A model generated the notes under the pieces. That model had not been told where the DNA came from. It ran no database searches and saw only the letters and a list, made by a program, of their open reading frames with translations. From assembly GCF_016858305.2 (NCBI RefSeq), contig NZ_CP074436.1:454001-518000 (forward strand): a stretch of 64,000 nt of DNA, given 5' to 3'. The DNA comes from Polaribacter sp. Q13 (GTDB taxonomy: Bacteria; Bacteroidota; Bacteroidia; Flavobacteriales; Flavobacteriaceae). The translations under genes and the position numbers were made by a program. Position 1 is the stretch's first letter. The number at the start of each line of letters is the position of its first letter. Of this stretch, positions 46,225-56,366 are shown piece by piece.

Positions 46225-47616
46225 ATGAAGAAATCAAAAATAATTTTCAATTTAATTGCGGGTTGCCTTATACTAATTGGGCATTCTGCTTTAGCACAAA
46301 ATAAAAAACCTAATATTATAGTAATTGTAGCTGATGATTTGGGCTATGCTACCACGGGAACTTACGGACAAGATCCAGATCGCATAAAAACACCAAATAT
46401 TGATAGAATAGCTAAAGAAGGTGCGCAGTTTACCAATGCTTACGTTACTGCATCGGTCTGTGGACCTTCGCGCTCAGGATTGCTTACCGGGCGTTACCAG
46501 CAACGTTTTGGTTCTTATGCGAATTTTGATAGCCAAAGAGGACCTGGAGTGCCAGCTTCGGAAAAGGTAATGGGAACTTATTTTAAAAAAGCAGGATATA
46601 CTACGGCGGCTATTGGAAAATGGCATATTGGTGTGAAGTTGCCAGGGCAGCACCCAATAGATCGCGGATTTGATAAATACTATGGTTTTAATAGTGCTCA
46701 AACGGATTATTTTAATTCTCCAATTTTATTTGACGGGAAGAAAAAAGTTAAAAAACACGACTATTTAACGTTTCAGTTTACCAATGAAGCCATCAATTTT
46801 ATAGAAGATACAAAGGATAAGCCTTTCTTTATGTACTTGGCATACAATGCTGTTCATGGGCCTAATCAAGTTCCAAAAGAATATAGTGATAAGTTTGATA
46901 CCGGTAAAAAAGGGGATAATAATATGCTGGGAATGTTGGCAGCACTGGATGACAGTATTGGTAAATTATTAGATTATTTAAAAGAAAAGAACTTAGAAGA
47001 GAATACGTTAGTTTACTTTTTAAGTGATAACGGTGGTTTGTCTTATTGGTATAAAGGAAATAATGCGCCTTGGAATGGATTTAAACGTGAACAATGGGAA
47101 GGTGGTTACCACGTTCAGTATTTAATGCGTTGGCCAAAAATGATTAAAGCAGGACAAGTTCGTAACGAAATGATTTCTTCGTTAGATATTTTGCCAACAA
47201 GTTTGGCCGCCGCAGGAATTAAAGCTTCTAAAAAAGACGAATTAGATGGAGTAAATTTGTTGCCTATTTTTAATCAAAAAGAGACAAAAGTTGTGCATCC
47301 TTATTTATTTTGGGCAGGCTCTCATGTTCCTGGAGGAGATGCAAGACCTAAAAGTGATTTTCCGTATAAAAAAGACAATGCACCACCTTCTTGGGCGGTA
47401 AGAAGTGGGAAATGGAAATTGGTTCAAATGATGGGTCTTGGAGCGCCAATGTTATATGATCTTGATGCAGATCCTACAGAATCTAAAGATTTAATAGCCA
47501 ATCACCCGAAAATTGTAAGCACTTTTAAAGCAGAATTTCATAAATGGTTTAAAGATATGAAAACCCCAATAGCATGGGATAAAAAGCATTATGAAATGTT
47601 AAAAACTATTAAATAA
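46225..47616 (+). CDS. S1 family sulfatase, second of a tandem pair
   Basis: 463 residues with a signal peptide (about 1-25). VADDLGYA (36-37), C79-G-P-S-R, the shared block GKWHIGVKLPGQHP, and LSDNGG. It is the close paralogue of the preceding gene. The two share GFNSAQTDYFNSPILFDGK-type substrate-side segments, so both probably act on related sulfated residues. The gap of 49 bp between them holds no clear terminator. Confidence 0.93.
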   Translation: MKKSKIIFNLIAGCLILIGHSALAQNKKPNIIVIVADDLGYATTGTYGQDPDRIKTPNIDRIAKEGAQFTNAYVTASVCGPSRSGLLTGRYQQRFGSYANFDSQRGPGVPASEKVMGTYFKKAGYTTAAIGKWHIGVKLPGQHPIDRGFDKYYGFNSAQTDYFNSPILFDGKKKVKKHDYLTFQFTNEAINFIEDTKDKPFFMYLAYNAVHGPNQVPKEYSDKFDTGKKGDNNMLGMLAALDDSIGKLLDYLKEKNLEENTLVYFLSDNGGLSYWYKGNNAPWNGFKREQWEGGYHVQYLMRWPKMIKAGQVRNEMISSLDILPTSLAAAGIKASKKDELDGVNLLPIFNQKETKVVHPYLFWAGSHVPGGDARPKSDFPYKKDNAPPSWAVRSGKWKLVQMMGLGAPMLYDLDADPTESKDLIANHPKIVSTFKAEFHKWFKDMKTPIAWDKKHYEMLKTIK

Positions 47617-47626
47617 TTCAATTAAA

Positions 47627-50101
47627 ATGAAGCGCCAAAAACCTTTTTACTCTAGTATTAAAAAAATACTAATTCTTTTTTTTATAGTGTTTCTTTTTCA
47701 AAGTAATTTGTTTGCACAAATTACTTTGTTAGGAGATAATTCACCTCATCAAAATGTAAACGATGGGAATTTTGAATTGGTAAAAGCACATTCTTGGAGG
47801 AAAGGTTTACAATCACCAATGTGGACTTGCAGTCACGGTCAAAATAAACACACAGGAGATAGCCAGATGGCCTTGTTTCAAGGCAGAATTTATAGTTCTG
47901 TTTCAAAAGGAATTATAGAATCGAAAGTGTTAGACAATATTTCAGCATATAATAAACCTGTTACAGGTGATGTTTTAAATTGGGGTTTTGGAACTGATTC
48001 TGAATACGATTGCGGAGCAAAAATTACAATTAGTCTTGTTTTTGGTGATAAAGAAAGAATATTGGCTGAAAATATTGCAATTAAAGGAGGTGATTTAAAA
48101 GTGCAAGAATTTAAGGGAACTTATACCATTACTAAGGAAGATGCTGCAAACGGAATGCCTTTTGTAAGAGCTATTTTATATGGGAGTGAAGGGGTTAAAG
48201 TTTTTATTAATTATGTAAATATTAGCGTTCAGGCTTCTGAAACAAATGGACCAAAAGTATTAACTGCTAAAGTTGTTTCCGAAGGAATTAATTTAAAATG
48301 GTCTGATAGTAAATCCACTGAAAGTGTTTTATACAATGTTTATAGAGGCGAGACAATAGGCAATGCTTATAAAAAATTGGCAAGCAATATAAAGGGGTTT
48401 AATTATACCGATTCAAGTTTAATAAACGGTAAGGAATATCATTATTTGGTAACAAGAGTTGGGGATAAAGAATCTTCAAAATCGCCAGTGGCAACCATCA
48501 CCAAAATGGATAAAGTGGCTCCGGCTTCTGCAACAAATTTAAAGGCGACTGTTTTTGAAACTGAAATTCAACTTAATTGGAAAAAAAGTATTGACAAAGA
48601 TGCGGCAAGTTATGCTGTGTACAGAGATGATTCCGAAGGAAATAATTTACGTCAGATTGCATACAATATTAAGAAAGATAAGTTTGTAGATTTTACGCCG
48701 GTTAAAGATGTAGAAAACACTTATTTTATTTTCACATATGATTTTAGCGGCAATAAAAGCAAGGTATCAAAACCTGTAAAAGCGAAAGTAAAAGCTGTTT
48801 TTGGCACGTCGTTTAGCGATTTAATTTTACCAATGCCAATTTCAGATAAATTAAGATCGGATGTTTGGGGAGCTGACGGAGTAATTCCTCGTGATCCAAA
48901 TAACGGAATTGAAGATCCAGAATGGAGTTATTGGGGAGGAAGACCTGTGAAGGATAAAGATGGTAAATACCATATGAATGTTGCACGTTGGCCTGCAAAT
49001 GCGACTAAAGGACATTTGGAATGGCCGTCTTCCACCGTTGCGTACGCTGTTTCTGATAATCCGATTGGTCCTTATAAAGTGAAGAGAGATTTAGTGTATG
49101 ATTTCCACAATGGATTGGGTCATAATCCTGATGTTATTTTATTAAATGATGGTACTTATATGCTATATTCCTTAATAGATTGGGAAGCTACTTTATTCAC
49201 TTCAAAAACGATGGCTGGACCTTGGAAAAGGTTAGGAACTATGGAAGTAAACCTTGCTAATTCTGATGTTTCGGAAGGAAGAAGTTATGTGTATTCAAGA
49301 AATTTATCGGGTGTGCAGTTAAATGATGGTCGTTTTTTATTTGTTTCCAAAGCGGGAAGTATGATTTTAAGTGATGGGGAAAATCCTTTAGGACCTTATC
49401 AAATTGTTTCAAAAGAGATTCGACACAATCCAATAATTCCTGAAAAATACCGCAAATCGGGTTATGAAGATCCAGTACTTTGGAAAGATGATGTACAGTT
49501 TCATATGATGATCAACGCTTTTTGGGATTATAGAGCAATTTATTTACGTTCACCAGATGGAATTCATTGGAAATTTAACCTTGGAACAGCGTATACGCCA
49601 CATGATACTTCGTACGAAGATGGTACGCAAACACATTGGTATAAGTTAGAAAGACCTCATGTTTTACAAGATGAATTTGGTAGAGCAACCCATTTATCTT
49701 TGGCTGTTATTGATGTTCCTAAAGCTGATGATTTAGCAAAAGATAATCATAATTCAAAAAATATAATTATGCCGTTAGTTTTGCATAAGCGGATTAAAAT
49801 GCTGAATAAAAAGAAGATAAATAAAGATACTAAAAGCATAAAAATTAGAATTATTTCTGAAGAAGGATTTGATGCTCAGAAGGATATTGATTTAAACTCT
49901 TTGCGATATGGTGCAACTGAAGAAGTAGATTTTGGTAAAGGATGTAAAATCTTTAAAACAAAAAAGAAAGGAAAAGACCTTATTGTAATATTTTCTGGTG
50001 ATGGAAACGGCATTACTAATAAGAATTTTGTAGGTAAATTATTAGGGAAAACTAAAAAAGGAGAATTAATTATTGGGTATTCTAAATTGAAAGCAGATTA
50101 A
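47627..50101 (+). CDS. GH43-like propeller enzyme with N-terminal binding and Fn3 domains
   Basis: 824 residues with a signal peptide (about 1-30). A beta-sandwich carbohydrate-binding-like domain (about 35-205) and two fibronectin-III domains (about 210-295 and 300-390) precede a five-bladed propeller of the GH43/GH117/GH32 type (about 395-725; repeats such as AYAVSDNPIGPYK and LHKRIKM). It is related to the product at 52276. It lies next to a GH115-like gene (1 bp gap). Such propellers cleave alpha-L-arabinofuranose, beta-xylose or galactose; the specificity here is open. Confidence 0.75.
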   Translation: MKRQKPFYSSIKKILILFFIVFLFQSNLFAQITLLGDNSPHQNVNDGNFELVKAHSWRKGLQSPMWTCSHGQNKHTGDSQMALFQGRIYSSVSKGIIESKVLDNISAYNKPVTGDVLNWGFGTDSEYDCGAKITISLVFGDKERILAENIAIKGGDLKVQEFKGTYTITKEDAANGMPFVRAILYGSEGVKVFINYVNISVQASETNGPKVLTAKVVSEGINLKWSDSKSTESVLYNVYRGETIGNAYKKLASNIKGFNYTDSSLINGKEYHYLVTRVGDKESSKSPVATITKMDKVAPASATNLKATVFETEIQLNWKKSIDKDAASYAVYRDDSEGNNLRQIAYNIKKDKFVDFTPVKDVENTYFIFTYDFSGNKSKVSKPVKAKVKAVFGTSFSDLILPMPISDKLRSDVWGADGVIPRDPNNGIEDPEWSYWGGRPVKDKDGKYHMNVARWPANATKGHLEWPSSTVAYAVSDNPIGPYKVKRDLVYDFHNGLGHNPDVILLNDGTYMLYSLIDWEATLFTSKTMAGPWKRLGTMEVNLANSDVSEGRSYVYSRNLSGVQLNDGRFLFVSKAGSMILSDGENPLGPYQIVSKEIRHNPIIPEKYRKSGYEDPVLWKDDVQFHMMINAFWDYRAIYLRSPDGIHWKFNLGTAYTPHDTSYEDGTQTHWYKLERPHVLQDEFGRATHLSLAVIDVPKADDLAKDNHNSKNIIMPLVLHKRIKMLNKKKINKDTKSIKIRIISEEGFDAQKDIDLNSLRYGATEEVDFGKGCKIFKTKKKGKDLIVIFSGDGNGITNKNFVGKLLGKTKKGELIIGYSKLKAD

Positions 50102-50102
50102 T

Positions 50103-52229
50103 ATGAAATATAAAATGGATTTAAAATTAAGGAAAACGTTTGGATTACTATTCTTTTTCTTTTCAGTAACCGTACTTAGCGCAAAGAACATAGAAATATA
50201 TAACAATATTGCCATTACAGATAATAGCAATTCCAAAGCGGTTATGTATGCTGTAAAAGCGCTTAAAAAAGATTTCAATGTAAAATTTGGAACGACAAAA
50301 TCATCAAAAGAAGTTATACTTATTGAGTTGAATATTGATAAGAATAGTAAAGATTTTGATAGTTATAAAATTGAAATTTCTGATAAAAAAATCATTTTTA
50401 ATGGAACGGATGAATTGGGTTTAATTCACGCTATTTATGCTTTTTCAGAAGATTATTTAGGCATAGATCCATTTATCTATTTTACAGATATTGTACCCGA
50501 AATGGTGAGTTCTATCAAAATTAAAACTGGAAAAATTTCATCAAAAAAGTATACGTATAAACATCGGGTGTTTTTTGTGAATGATGAAGATTTAATTGTT
50601 GGTTTTGAGATGGAAAAACTTGAATATGGTTTCAATCTTGAATTCATGGAGAAATTTTACGAAACCATGTTAAGACTTAAAATGACAGGTGTAATTCCTT
50701 CTACACTGGTTTTAGCAGATGAAGTGCATCTTAAATTAGCATCAGACATGGGCTTGTATATTGCACAACATCATGCAGAACCTGTAGGAAGTGTGCCATT
50801 ATATTGGCCAAAGAATATTCCGTATTCTTGGTCTACACATAAAGAATATTTTGTGAAGTTTTGGAGAGATGCTATTGAAAGACAAAAAGGAAAAAATGTC
50901 ATTTGGACGTTAAATTTTAGAGGATTATTAGATCGTGCTTTTTGGGACGATGACCCCAGTATGTCTCGTAAAAGTTCTGCGGCTGAGAAAGCAAAAATTG
51001 TAAACGAAGTTATTGAAACGCAGTACAACCTTATCAAAGAAATTAGAGGTGAAGAAGATCCTTTAGTGTGTGGTTATTTATGGGGAGAACTGGGCGGAAT
51101 GTATCGTGATGGACTAATTAATTATCCAAAAAATACCATGATATTGTTTTCAGATCAAGGTTACGGAACATTTCCGGAAGGCACATGGAAATCTGCAGAG
51201 AACACAAAATTAGGTAAAGGCGTTTATCAACATGTATCATATCACAATCGTAGAACACATTTGCGTATAAACACCATTCATCCAGATGTTTTACATAGAG
51301 AAATGGACAAGGCAATTACGCATGGTTTAACCGATATGATTGTGTTAAACGTTGGTAATTTTAAAGAGAAAATATTTGGAGTGCAGCAAATGGTGAATTA
51401 TATGAATGATTTTGATTCGTATAAAAATCAACCTAATGGTAATTATTATTTCGATTGGTATGCTAAAGATAAATTCAATACCAGTTCACAGGCAGTTGTA
51501 CAGAGTTATAAAGACTTTTTTACAAATCAATTTGATTTGGGAGATCCAGAACGAAAGCCAGGAGATGAATGGTACTTCTTTTATGTAGAACGCTTATTAA
51601 ATATGGCGTATCAAAAAGAAATGGATCCTAGTTTTTTTAAGAAAGAGTTTCCTGGTAAAGGGAAAAAAGCATTTTTAAAGTTGAAAGATTTTAATTCGAA
51701 AATGGATTTTGCCTTGGATGCGTATTCAGAAATATATAATTTAGCTGAAGATAAATGGGCCGTTTCGGTGCAACATACTTTAGAAGCTAAAGGAGAATTA
51801 AAAGGGAGTAGGTTAAATTTTTATACTATAGATATGGCACTTCCTACAGAAAAAATGTTCAACTTAACTGGGATGGCTGCAGATTTTTCAAAATCATTAA
51901 AATACTATTTAAATAAAGAGTATCATAAAAGTCAATTAGCAGCCTATGCAGCTTTAGAGCATGCAAAAAAAGCTGTTGAAATCGAGAAGAGAATAGAGCA
52001 AAATGGATCAGGTAAATTCAAAGATTGGTATCGTTGGGATGAAACGGCATTAACGTATCGTATTGAAGAGGTTTTAGAAAATTACATTTTACATGTTAAA
52101 GATTTGAAGTTTTTTAACTTAGAATACAAAAACAGGAATTCTAAAACACCTGGTATTCAGTATAAATACCAACCTTTTTTTGATAGCAAATATCAGAAAG
52201 AACTCATTTATATGGAAAATGCTGATTAA
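50103..52229 (+). CDS. GH115-like alpha-glucuronidase family protein
   Basis: 708 residues, shorter than typical GH115 (about 850). A signal sequence (about 1-27) is followed by an N-terminal domain, then a TIM barrel beginning FFVNDED (about 153), with EFMEKFYETMLRLKMTG and LASDMGLYIAQHHAEPVG matching the family's LRLK and SHHEP blocks. GH115 removes (methyl)glucuronic acid side groups. The tail lacks the long C-terminal domains of xylan-active members. Between two GH43-like genes and with uronate isomerase nearby, uronate release from the glycan is the best inference. Confidence 0.72.
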   Translation: MKYKMDLKLRKTFGLLFFFFSVTVLSAKNIEIYNNIAITDNSNSKAVMYAVKALKKDFNVKFGTTKSSKEVILIELNIDKNSKDFDSYKIEISDKKIIFNGTDELGLIHAIYAFSEDYLGIDPFIYFTDIVPEMVSSIKIKTGKISSKKYTYKHRVFFVNDEDLIVGFEMEKLEYGFNLEFMEKFYETMLRLKMTGVIPSTLVLADEVHLKLASDMGLYIAQHHAEPVGSVPLYWPKNIPYSWSTHKEYFVKFWRDAIERQKGKNVIWTLNFRGLLDRAFWDDDPSMSRKSSAAEKAKIVNEVIETQYNLIKEIRGEEDPLVCGYLWGELGGMYRDGLINYPKNTMILFSDQGYGTFPEGTWKSAENTKLGKGVYQHVSYHNRRTHLRINTIHPDVLHREMDKAITHGLTDMIVLNVGNFKEKIFGVQQMVNYMNDFDSYKNQPNGNYYFDWYAKDKFNTSSQAVVQSYKDFFTNQFDLGDPERKPGDEWYFFYVERLLNMAYQKEMDPSFFKKEFPGKGKKAFLKLKDFNSKMDFALDAYSEIYNLAEDKWAVSVQHTLEAKGELKGSRLNFYTIDMALPTEKMFNLTGMAADFSKSLKYYLNKEYHKSQLAAYAALEHAKKAVEIEKRIEQNGSGKFKDWYRWDETALTYRIEEVLENYILHVKDLKFFNLEYKNRNSKTPGIQYKYQPFFDSKYQKELIYMENAD

Positions 52230-52275
52230 TTGATCAAGATGTTTTAAAATAAAATTGAATAAAATATACAAATTT

Positions 52276-53397
52276 ATGATTAGAAAATATATACTAGTTG
52301 CTATTAGCTTTTTTGCGTTATTATCATGTAAATCTAACGAGCAGAATAAACAGAAAGTTGAGGTGATAAAAGATTATAAAAATATCAGTTTTACGCCACT
52401 ATCGCCAGAGACAGTAGCCAATTTTCAAAATAGTGAGACAACTAAACAAGTTTTGGTAGAGCCAGAGAATTATGTTTGGGGATTAAGTGTGGTAAAATGG
52501 GAAGGAAAATACCATGCCTATTATTCTCGTTGGAACAAGAAATATAAGCACAAAGGCTGGATGACCAATTGTGAAATTGCACACGCCGTTTCAGACAATC
52601 CAGCAGGCCCATTTAAATTTGTAAATGTTGTTTTACAAGATAGAAAAACGAATGGATGGGATGTAAATAATTCTCACAATCCGTATGCTACTATTGCCGA
52701 AGGAAAAATTTGTTTGTATTATATAGCCAATGATATTAAGGCGTTACTTGAAAAAGATAAAATTGAATATCCTGATGAAGATTGGTTTAATAACAACAGA
52801 AGTGCCATTAGAGATAGCCAACGTATAGGTGTTGCTGTGGCAGGTAATCCAGCGGGACCTTTTGTAAGATCAAAAAACATTGTAGTTGAACCCGACAATG
52901 TAAAGTTTAAAAAAATAGCCGTGAATCCTGCAGTAATTTATAAAGACAATAAGTATTTAATGATTATGAAAGGTGATGATTTAAAACACGAAAAACCTTT
53001 TAGAATTCAGTTAGTAGGTAGTTCAGATAAGGCAGAAGGTCCTTTTAATTTTAAAAAGAAACCAGTGTATGCAGAAGCTCAAACAGAAGATGCGTGTATT
53101 TGGTTTGACCAAATTCTGAACAAGCATTATATGGTTTGCCATGTAATGGGAAAAAAGGACTTAGCTTTGTTTAGTTCAGAGAATGGTTTTGATTGGCAAC
53201 AAGATGAAAGAAGTGTTTTTATGAAGAAAGAATTTGTACTTTCGGACGGAACAATTTGGAAACCAAAACGAGTGGAACGACCTTTTGTGTTAACCAATGA
53301 AAAAGGGCAGCCCATTATGATTTATGTGGCCGTTTATGATAATAATGTAAATGGGAATATTGCCATTCCTATTGAATATAATAATGTTGATAAATAA
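52276..53397 (+). CDS. GH43-like five-bladed propeller lipoprotein
   Basis: 373 residues from the ATG at 52276 (an upstream TTG is less likely), with a lipobox ending at the cysteine in LLSC. The whole protein is one five-bladed propeller (VWGLSVVKWEGKYHAYYSRW, AHAVSDNPAGPFKF, EDACIWFD), similar to the C-terminal half of the 47627 product. It is probably anchored to a membrane facing the periplasm or surface. It follows the GH115-like gene and precedes a lipoprotein sulfatase. Activity may be on an alpha-linked sugar; the exact residue is unknown. Confidence 0.75.
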   Translation: MIRKYILVAISFFALLSCKSNEQNKQKVEVIKDYKNISFTPLSPETVANFQNSETTKQVLVEPENYVWGLSVVKWEGKYHAYYSRWNKKYKHKGWMTNCEIAHAVSDNPAGPFKFVNVVLQDRKTNGWDVNNSHNPYATIAEGKICLYYIANDIKALLEKDKIEYPDEDWFNNNRSAIRDSQRIGVAVAGNPAGPFVRSKNIVVEPDNVKFKKIAVNPAVIYKDNKYLMIMKGDDLKHEKPFRIQLVGSSDKAEGPFNFKKKPVYAEAQTEDACIWFDQILNKHYMVCHVMGKKDLALFSSENGFDWQQDERSVFMKKEFVLSDGTIWKPKRVERPFVLTNEKGQPIMIYVAVYDNNVNGNIAIPIEYNNVDK

Positions 53398-53403
53398 AAA
53401 AAA

Positions 53404-54999
53404 ATGAAAAAAGTAACAATCCTTTTATCCGCAGCAATTGTACTGCTAATGTCTTGTAATACCAAGCAGAAAGTTGATGAAAAATCTAAAGAACCAGCAA
53501 AGAAAAATATCCTATTTATTTTAGCAGATGATTATGGTTATAATGATTTAAGTTATAGAAACGATAGTTTTTATGAAACGCCAAATATTGATCGTATCGC
53601 AAAAGAGGGAACCGTTTTTAACAATGGTTATGCTGCATGCCAAGTTTGTAGTCCATCTAGAGCAAGTATTATGAATGGTAAATTTCCTGCACGTCACGGA
53701 ATTACAGATTGGATTGGTGCACGTGAAGGAGAAAAATGGAGAGAGAAAAAAAGGTTTTCAAAATTAATGCCAGCCAAGTATAAACATAGCTTGTCTCATA
53801 AAGATGTTACGTTACCAGAAGCCTTAAAAGCTGCCGGATATGCAACGTTTTTTGCAGGTAAATGGCATTTAGGAGAAAAAGGATCGTGGCCAGAAGATCA
53901 TGGTTTTGATGTTAATAAAGGTGGTTGGGATGCTGGTGGACCTCGTGGAGGTTATTTTTCTCCATATAAAAATGATAACTTAAAGGATGGAAAAGATGGT
54001 GAGAACCTAAGTATGCGTTTGGCAAAAGAAACGGTAAACTTTATGAAAGAGAATAAAGACAACAGATTCTTTGCTTACTTGTCTTTCTATGCAGTACACG
54101 GAAAAATTCAAACAACAAAAGATAAATGGGCAAAATATCGTAAGAAAGCTGAGAAAAATGGCATTGCTGAGACTTCTTTTAAAATGAAGAAATTTTTGCC
54201 AATGAGAGAAACGCAAGACAATCCTATTTATGCTGGTTTAGTAGAATCTATGGATGATGCAGTTGGAGAAGTTTTAAAAGGATTAGAAGATTTAGGATTG
54301 GCCGAAAACACCATTGTTGTTTTTACTTCTGATAACGGAGGCGTTTCTGCAGGAGACTCTAACTCAACTTCCAATTTGCCATTAAGAGGAGGTAAAGGAT
54401 ATCAATATGAAGGAGGAATTAAGGAACCATATTTTATAAAAGTTCCTTGGATAAAAAAGAGAATTAAAGAGAATAATACACCAGTTACTGGTACAGATTT
54501 TTATCCTACATTGTTAGATTTGGTTGGATTAAAGTTAAAACCAAAAGAGCATTTAGATGGCGTTAGTTTATTACCGCTGTTAACAGGAGGAACTATCAAA
54601 GAGCGTCCGTTAATTTGGCATTATCCACATTATGGAAATCAAGGAGGAGAGCCTTCATCAGTAATTAGAAAAGGTGATTGGAAATTTATTCATTATTATG
54701 AAGATGGTAGAGGAGAGTTATTCAATTTAAAAAATGATGAAGCTGAAATACATGAAATTTCAAAAGAAAATCAAGAAATAGCATCGGCATTAAAAACAGA
54801 GCTTTTTAATTACTTGAAAGAAGTAGGCGCAAATTATCCAGAGAAAGATCCGACGTATAATGCGGCTTTAGAGGCAGCATATTTACAAAAAATAGCAACT
54901 AAAAGGTTAGAAAGTCTAGAGAAACAAAGAATGTCTTATTTATCACCAGATTTTGACCCTAAAAATGATTGGTGGGGAAGTTTTCAAACTATAGACTAA
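53404..54999 (+). CDS. S1 family sulfatase lipoprotein, CSPSR motif
   Basis: 531 residues with a lipobox ending at C18 (LLMSC), the only lipidated sulfatase here. ADDYGYND (42-43), C82-S-P-S-R, AGKWHLGEKGSWPEDHGF, YAVHGKIQ and TSDNGG. It is the last gene of the long plus-strand run and is followed by a bidirectional terminator. The lipid anchor suggests a surface or outer-membrane role, acting before or during import. Substrate unknown. Confidence 0.93.
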   Translation: MKKVTILLSAAIVLLMSCNTKQKVDEKSKEPAKKNILFILADDYGYNDLSYRNDSFYETPNIDRIAKEGTVFNNGYAACQVCSPSRASIMNGKFPARHGITDWIGAREGEKWREKKRFSKLMPAKYKHSLSHKDVTLPEALKAAGYATFFAGKWHLGEKGSWPEDHGFDVNKGGWDAGGPRGGYFSPYKNDNLKDGKDGENLSMRLAKETVNFMKENKDNRFFAYLSFYAVHGKIQTTKDKWAKYRKKAEKNGIAETSFKMKKFLPMRETQDNPIYAGLVESMDDAVGEVLKGLEDLGLAENTIVVFTSDNGGVSAGDSNSTSNLPLRGGKGYQYEGGIKEPYFIKVPWIKKRIKENNTPVTGTDFYPTLLDLVGLKLKPKEHLDGVSLLPLLTGGTIKERPLIWHYPHYGNQGGEPSSVIRKGDWKFIHYYEDGRGELFNLKNDEAEIHEISKENQEIASALKTELFNYLKEVGANYPEKDPTYNAALEAAYLQKIATKRLESLEKQRMSYLSPDFDPKNDWWGSFQTID

Positions 55000-55077
55000 T
55001 CTAAAAACATTAATTCAGGTGATGAATTTGAAATTAATAAGTTTCAAATTATTTATTTACCTTCATTCTATAAAATT

Positions 55078-55113
55078 AAAAAAATCTCTAAGACATTTCT
55101 TAGAGATTTTTTT
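55078..55113. terminator. Bidirectional terminator between convergent genes
   Basis: A perfect 8-bp stem (TCTCTAAG 55085-55092, CTTAGAGA 55099-55106) with a 6-nt loop is flanked by 7 As and 7 Ts. It lies between the stops of the sulfatase at 54999 and the opposing regulator gene ending at 55132. Confidence 0.88.
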
Positions 55114-55131
55114 GTTACAGAATTCTTGTTT

Positions 55132-56298
55132 TTAAAAAGGAATAACGTCTAAAAGTTGAATATTAGTGTCGGTTCTGTTAACCCCTTTTACTTTAAAAAT
55201 AGCTGTAAAGTGATGTTGCTCTTTTAAATAGTTGTTTTCAAATTTTGTAATGCTATCAATATTTGTAAAATAAGCAACAGTTGCACTTACGCCAATATCA
55301 TGTTGTGAAAAAAATACAAAATGCTCTTTATGTCCTAAGCTTTTGTATTTAGAAACAATGGCATATTCTTCGGATTCTGTTTTAGATTTTAAATCAATAG
55401 TTTGGTCTTTTATTTTAGGGTGATTTTTAATCGTTATAAAGTCATTAGAAATATTACAGAACGGATTTCCTTCATTAAAAAAAGGTAAAAATTGATTTTT
55501 GTTTTTTGTTGGCCCTACGTAGATTACATTCTTTTCTTTAATTTCTGGAATAGAAGTTTGTGTAGAGAACCTGATGTCAAAATTATGATTATGTTGCTGA
55601 AAAAAACTTTGAATTTTCTGAGTAGCTAAAGCGCCCATGCGTGTGCTGTAACTGTATTTAGAAGGTTTGATTAATTTTTTTAATTCTGGGTTTTTATCAA
55701 TAAAAGCATGAAACTCTTCATTTGTGTTGATATCGAAATCACGGGTCCAACCGTAACCTTTGGTGATTGTTTTTCCTGTAATTCCAAAGTGATCGCCAAT
55801 AAATAAATTTGTTTGTGAATCGCTTTTAAAAAATTCTTTCCACAGTTCAGGCGGTTTTGGTGTTGTATTACTGATGGTGAAAAAAGCAATTACACCAATT
55901 AACAAGACATACGGAATAGTAACTTTCCAATTAATTTTCTGAAATGTTTTTTGTGGCGATTCTGTTTTTGTAAAACTTACTTTGTACTGTCCTTTTTTAA
56001 TGTGTAATATCCAAGAATCGTCTTTACCTTCTGCGGTATAATAGGTAATTAGTTTTTTTCTTAAATTGTATACGTTTACTCGAACACGAGGGTTGTTTTT
56101 ATCCGTTACTTCTTTGTTTCCAAAAAAATCAATATCAATAACACCTTCTTTTAAAGTAGTGTTGTTTAAAGTAGCATCATGTAAATATTGAAGTAACGCA
56201 TTACTAGTAGGAGCATTTTTTAGTGTATTGCTCTTTTTAATTTTAGAAACAATTTCTTGTTTTTGCTCGTTTGTTAGTATTGTTTTTTTTAAACTCAT
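55132..56298 (-). CDS. Membrane-bound one-component regulator, N-terminal winged helix
   Basis: 388 residues. The N-terminal domain (about 30-110) resembles the winged helix found before TPR or cyclase domains in other bacteria (landmarks LLQYLHDATL, DIDFFGNKEV, PRVRVNVYNLRKKL, HIKKGQYKVSF). One transmembrane helix (about 124-143) leads to a periplasmic domain of about 240 residues with no family I recognise (GDHFG, STRMGALAT). There is no kinase or receiver. It is divergent from uxaC, with direct repeats in between. I infer a membrane-tethered transcription factor that senses something outside; its periplasmic fold may be a ligand-binding domain. Confidence 0.72.
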   Translation of the reverse strand: MSLKKTILTNEQKQEIVSKIKKSNTLKNAPTSNALLQYLHDATLNNTTLKEGVIDIDFFGNKEVTDKNNPRVRVNVYNLRKKLITYYTAEGKDDSWILHIKKGQYKVSFTKTESPQKTFQKINWKVTIPYVLLIGVIAFFTISNTTPKPPELWKEFFKSDSQTNLFIGDHFGITGKTITKGYGWTRDFDINTNEEFHAFIDKNPELKKLIKPSKYSYSTRMGALATQKIQSFFQQHNHNFDIRFSTQTSIPEIKEKNVIYVGPTKNKNQFLPFFNEGNPFCNISNDFITIKNHPKIKDQTIDLKSKTESEEYAIVSKYKSLGHKEHFVFFSQHDIGVSATVAYFTNIDSITKFENNYLKEQHHFTAIFKVKGVNRTDTNIQLLDVIPF

Positions 56299-56334
56299 GT
56301 AAAATAGGTTTGACCTAATAGCTGTAAACTTTAA

Positions 56335-56366
56335 CCGTTATAGCTACCGTTAAAGTAGCGTTAAAG
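56335..56366. repeat. Three direct repeats in the regulator/uxaC divergent promoter
   Basis: CCGTTA at 56335, CCGTTA at 56347 and GCGTTA at 56358, with period 11-12 bp; the longer CGTTAAAG is repeated exactly at 56348 and 56359. This lies in the 153-bp region between the divergent regulator and uxaC. Winged-helix regulators commonly bind such one-turn direct repeats. Confidence 0.6.
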
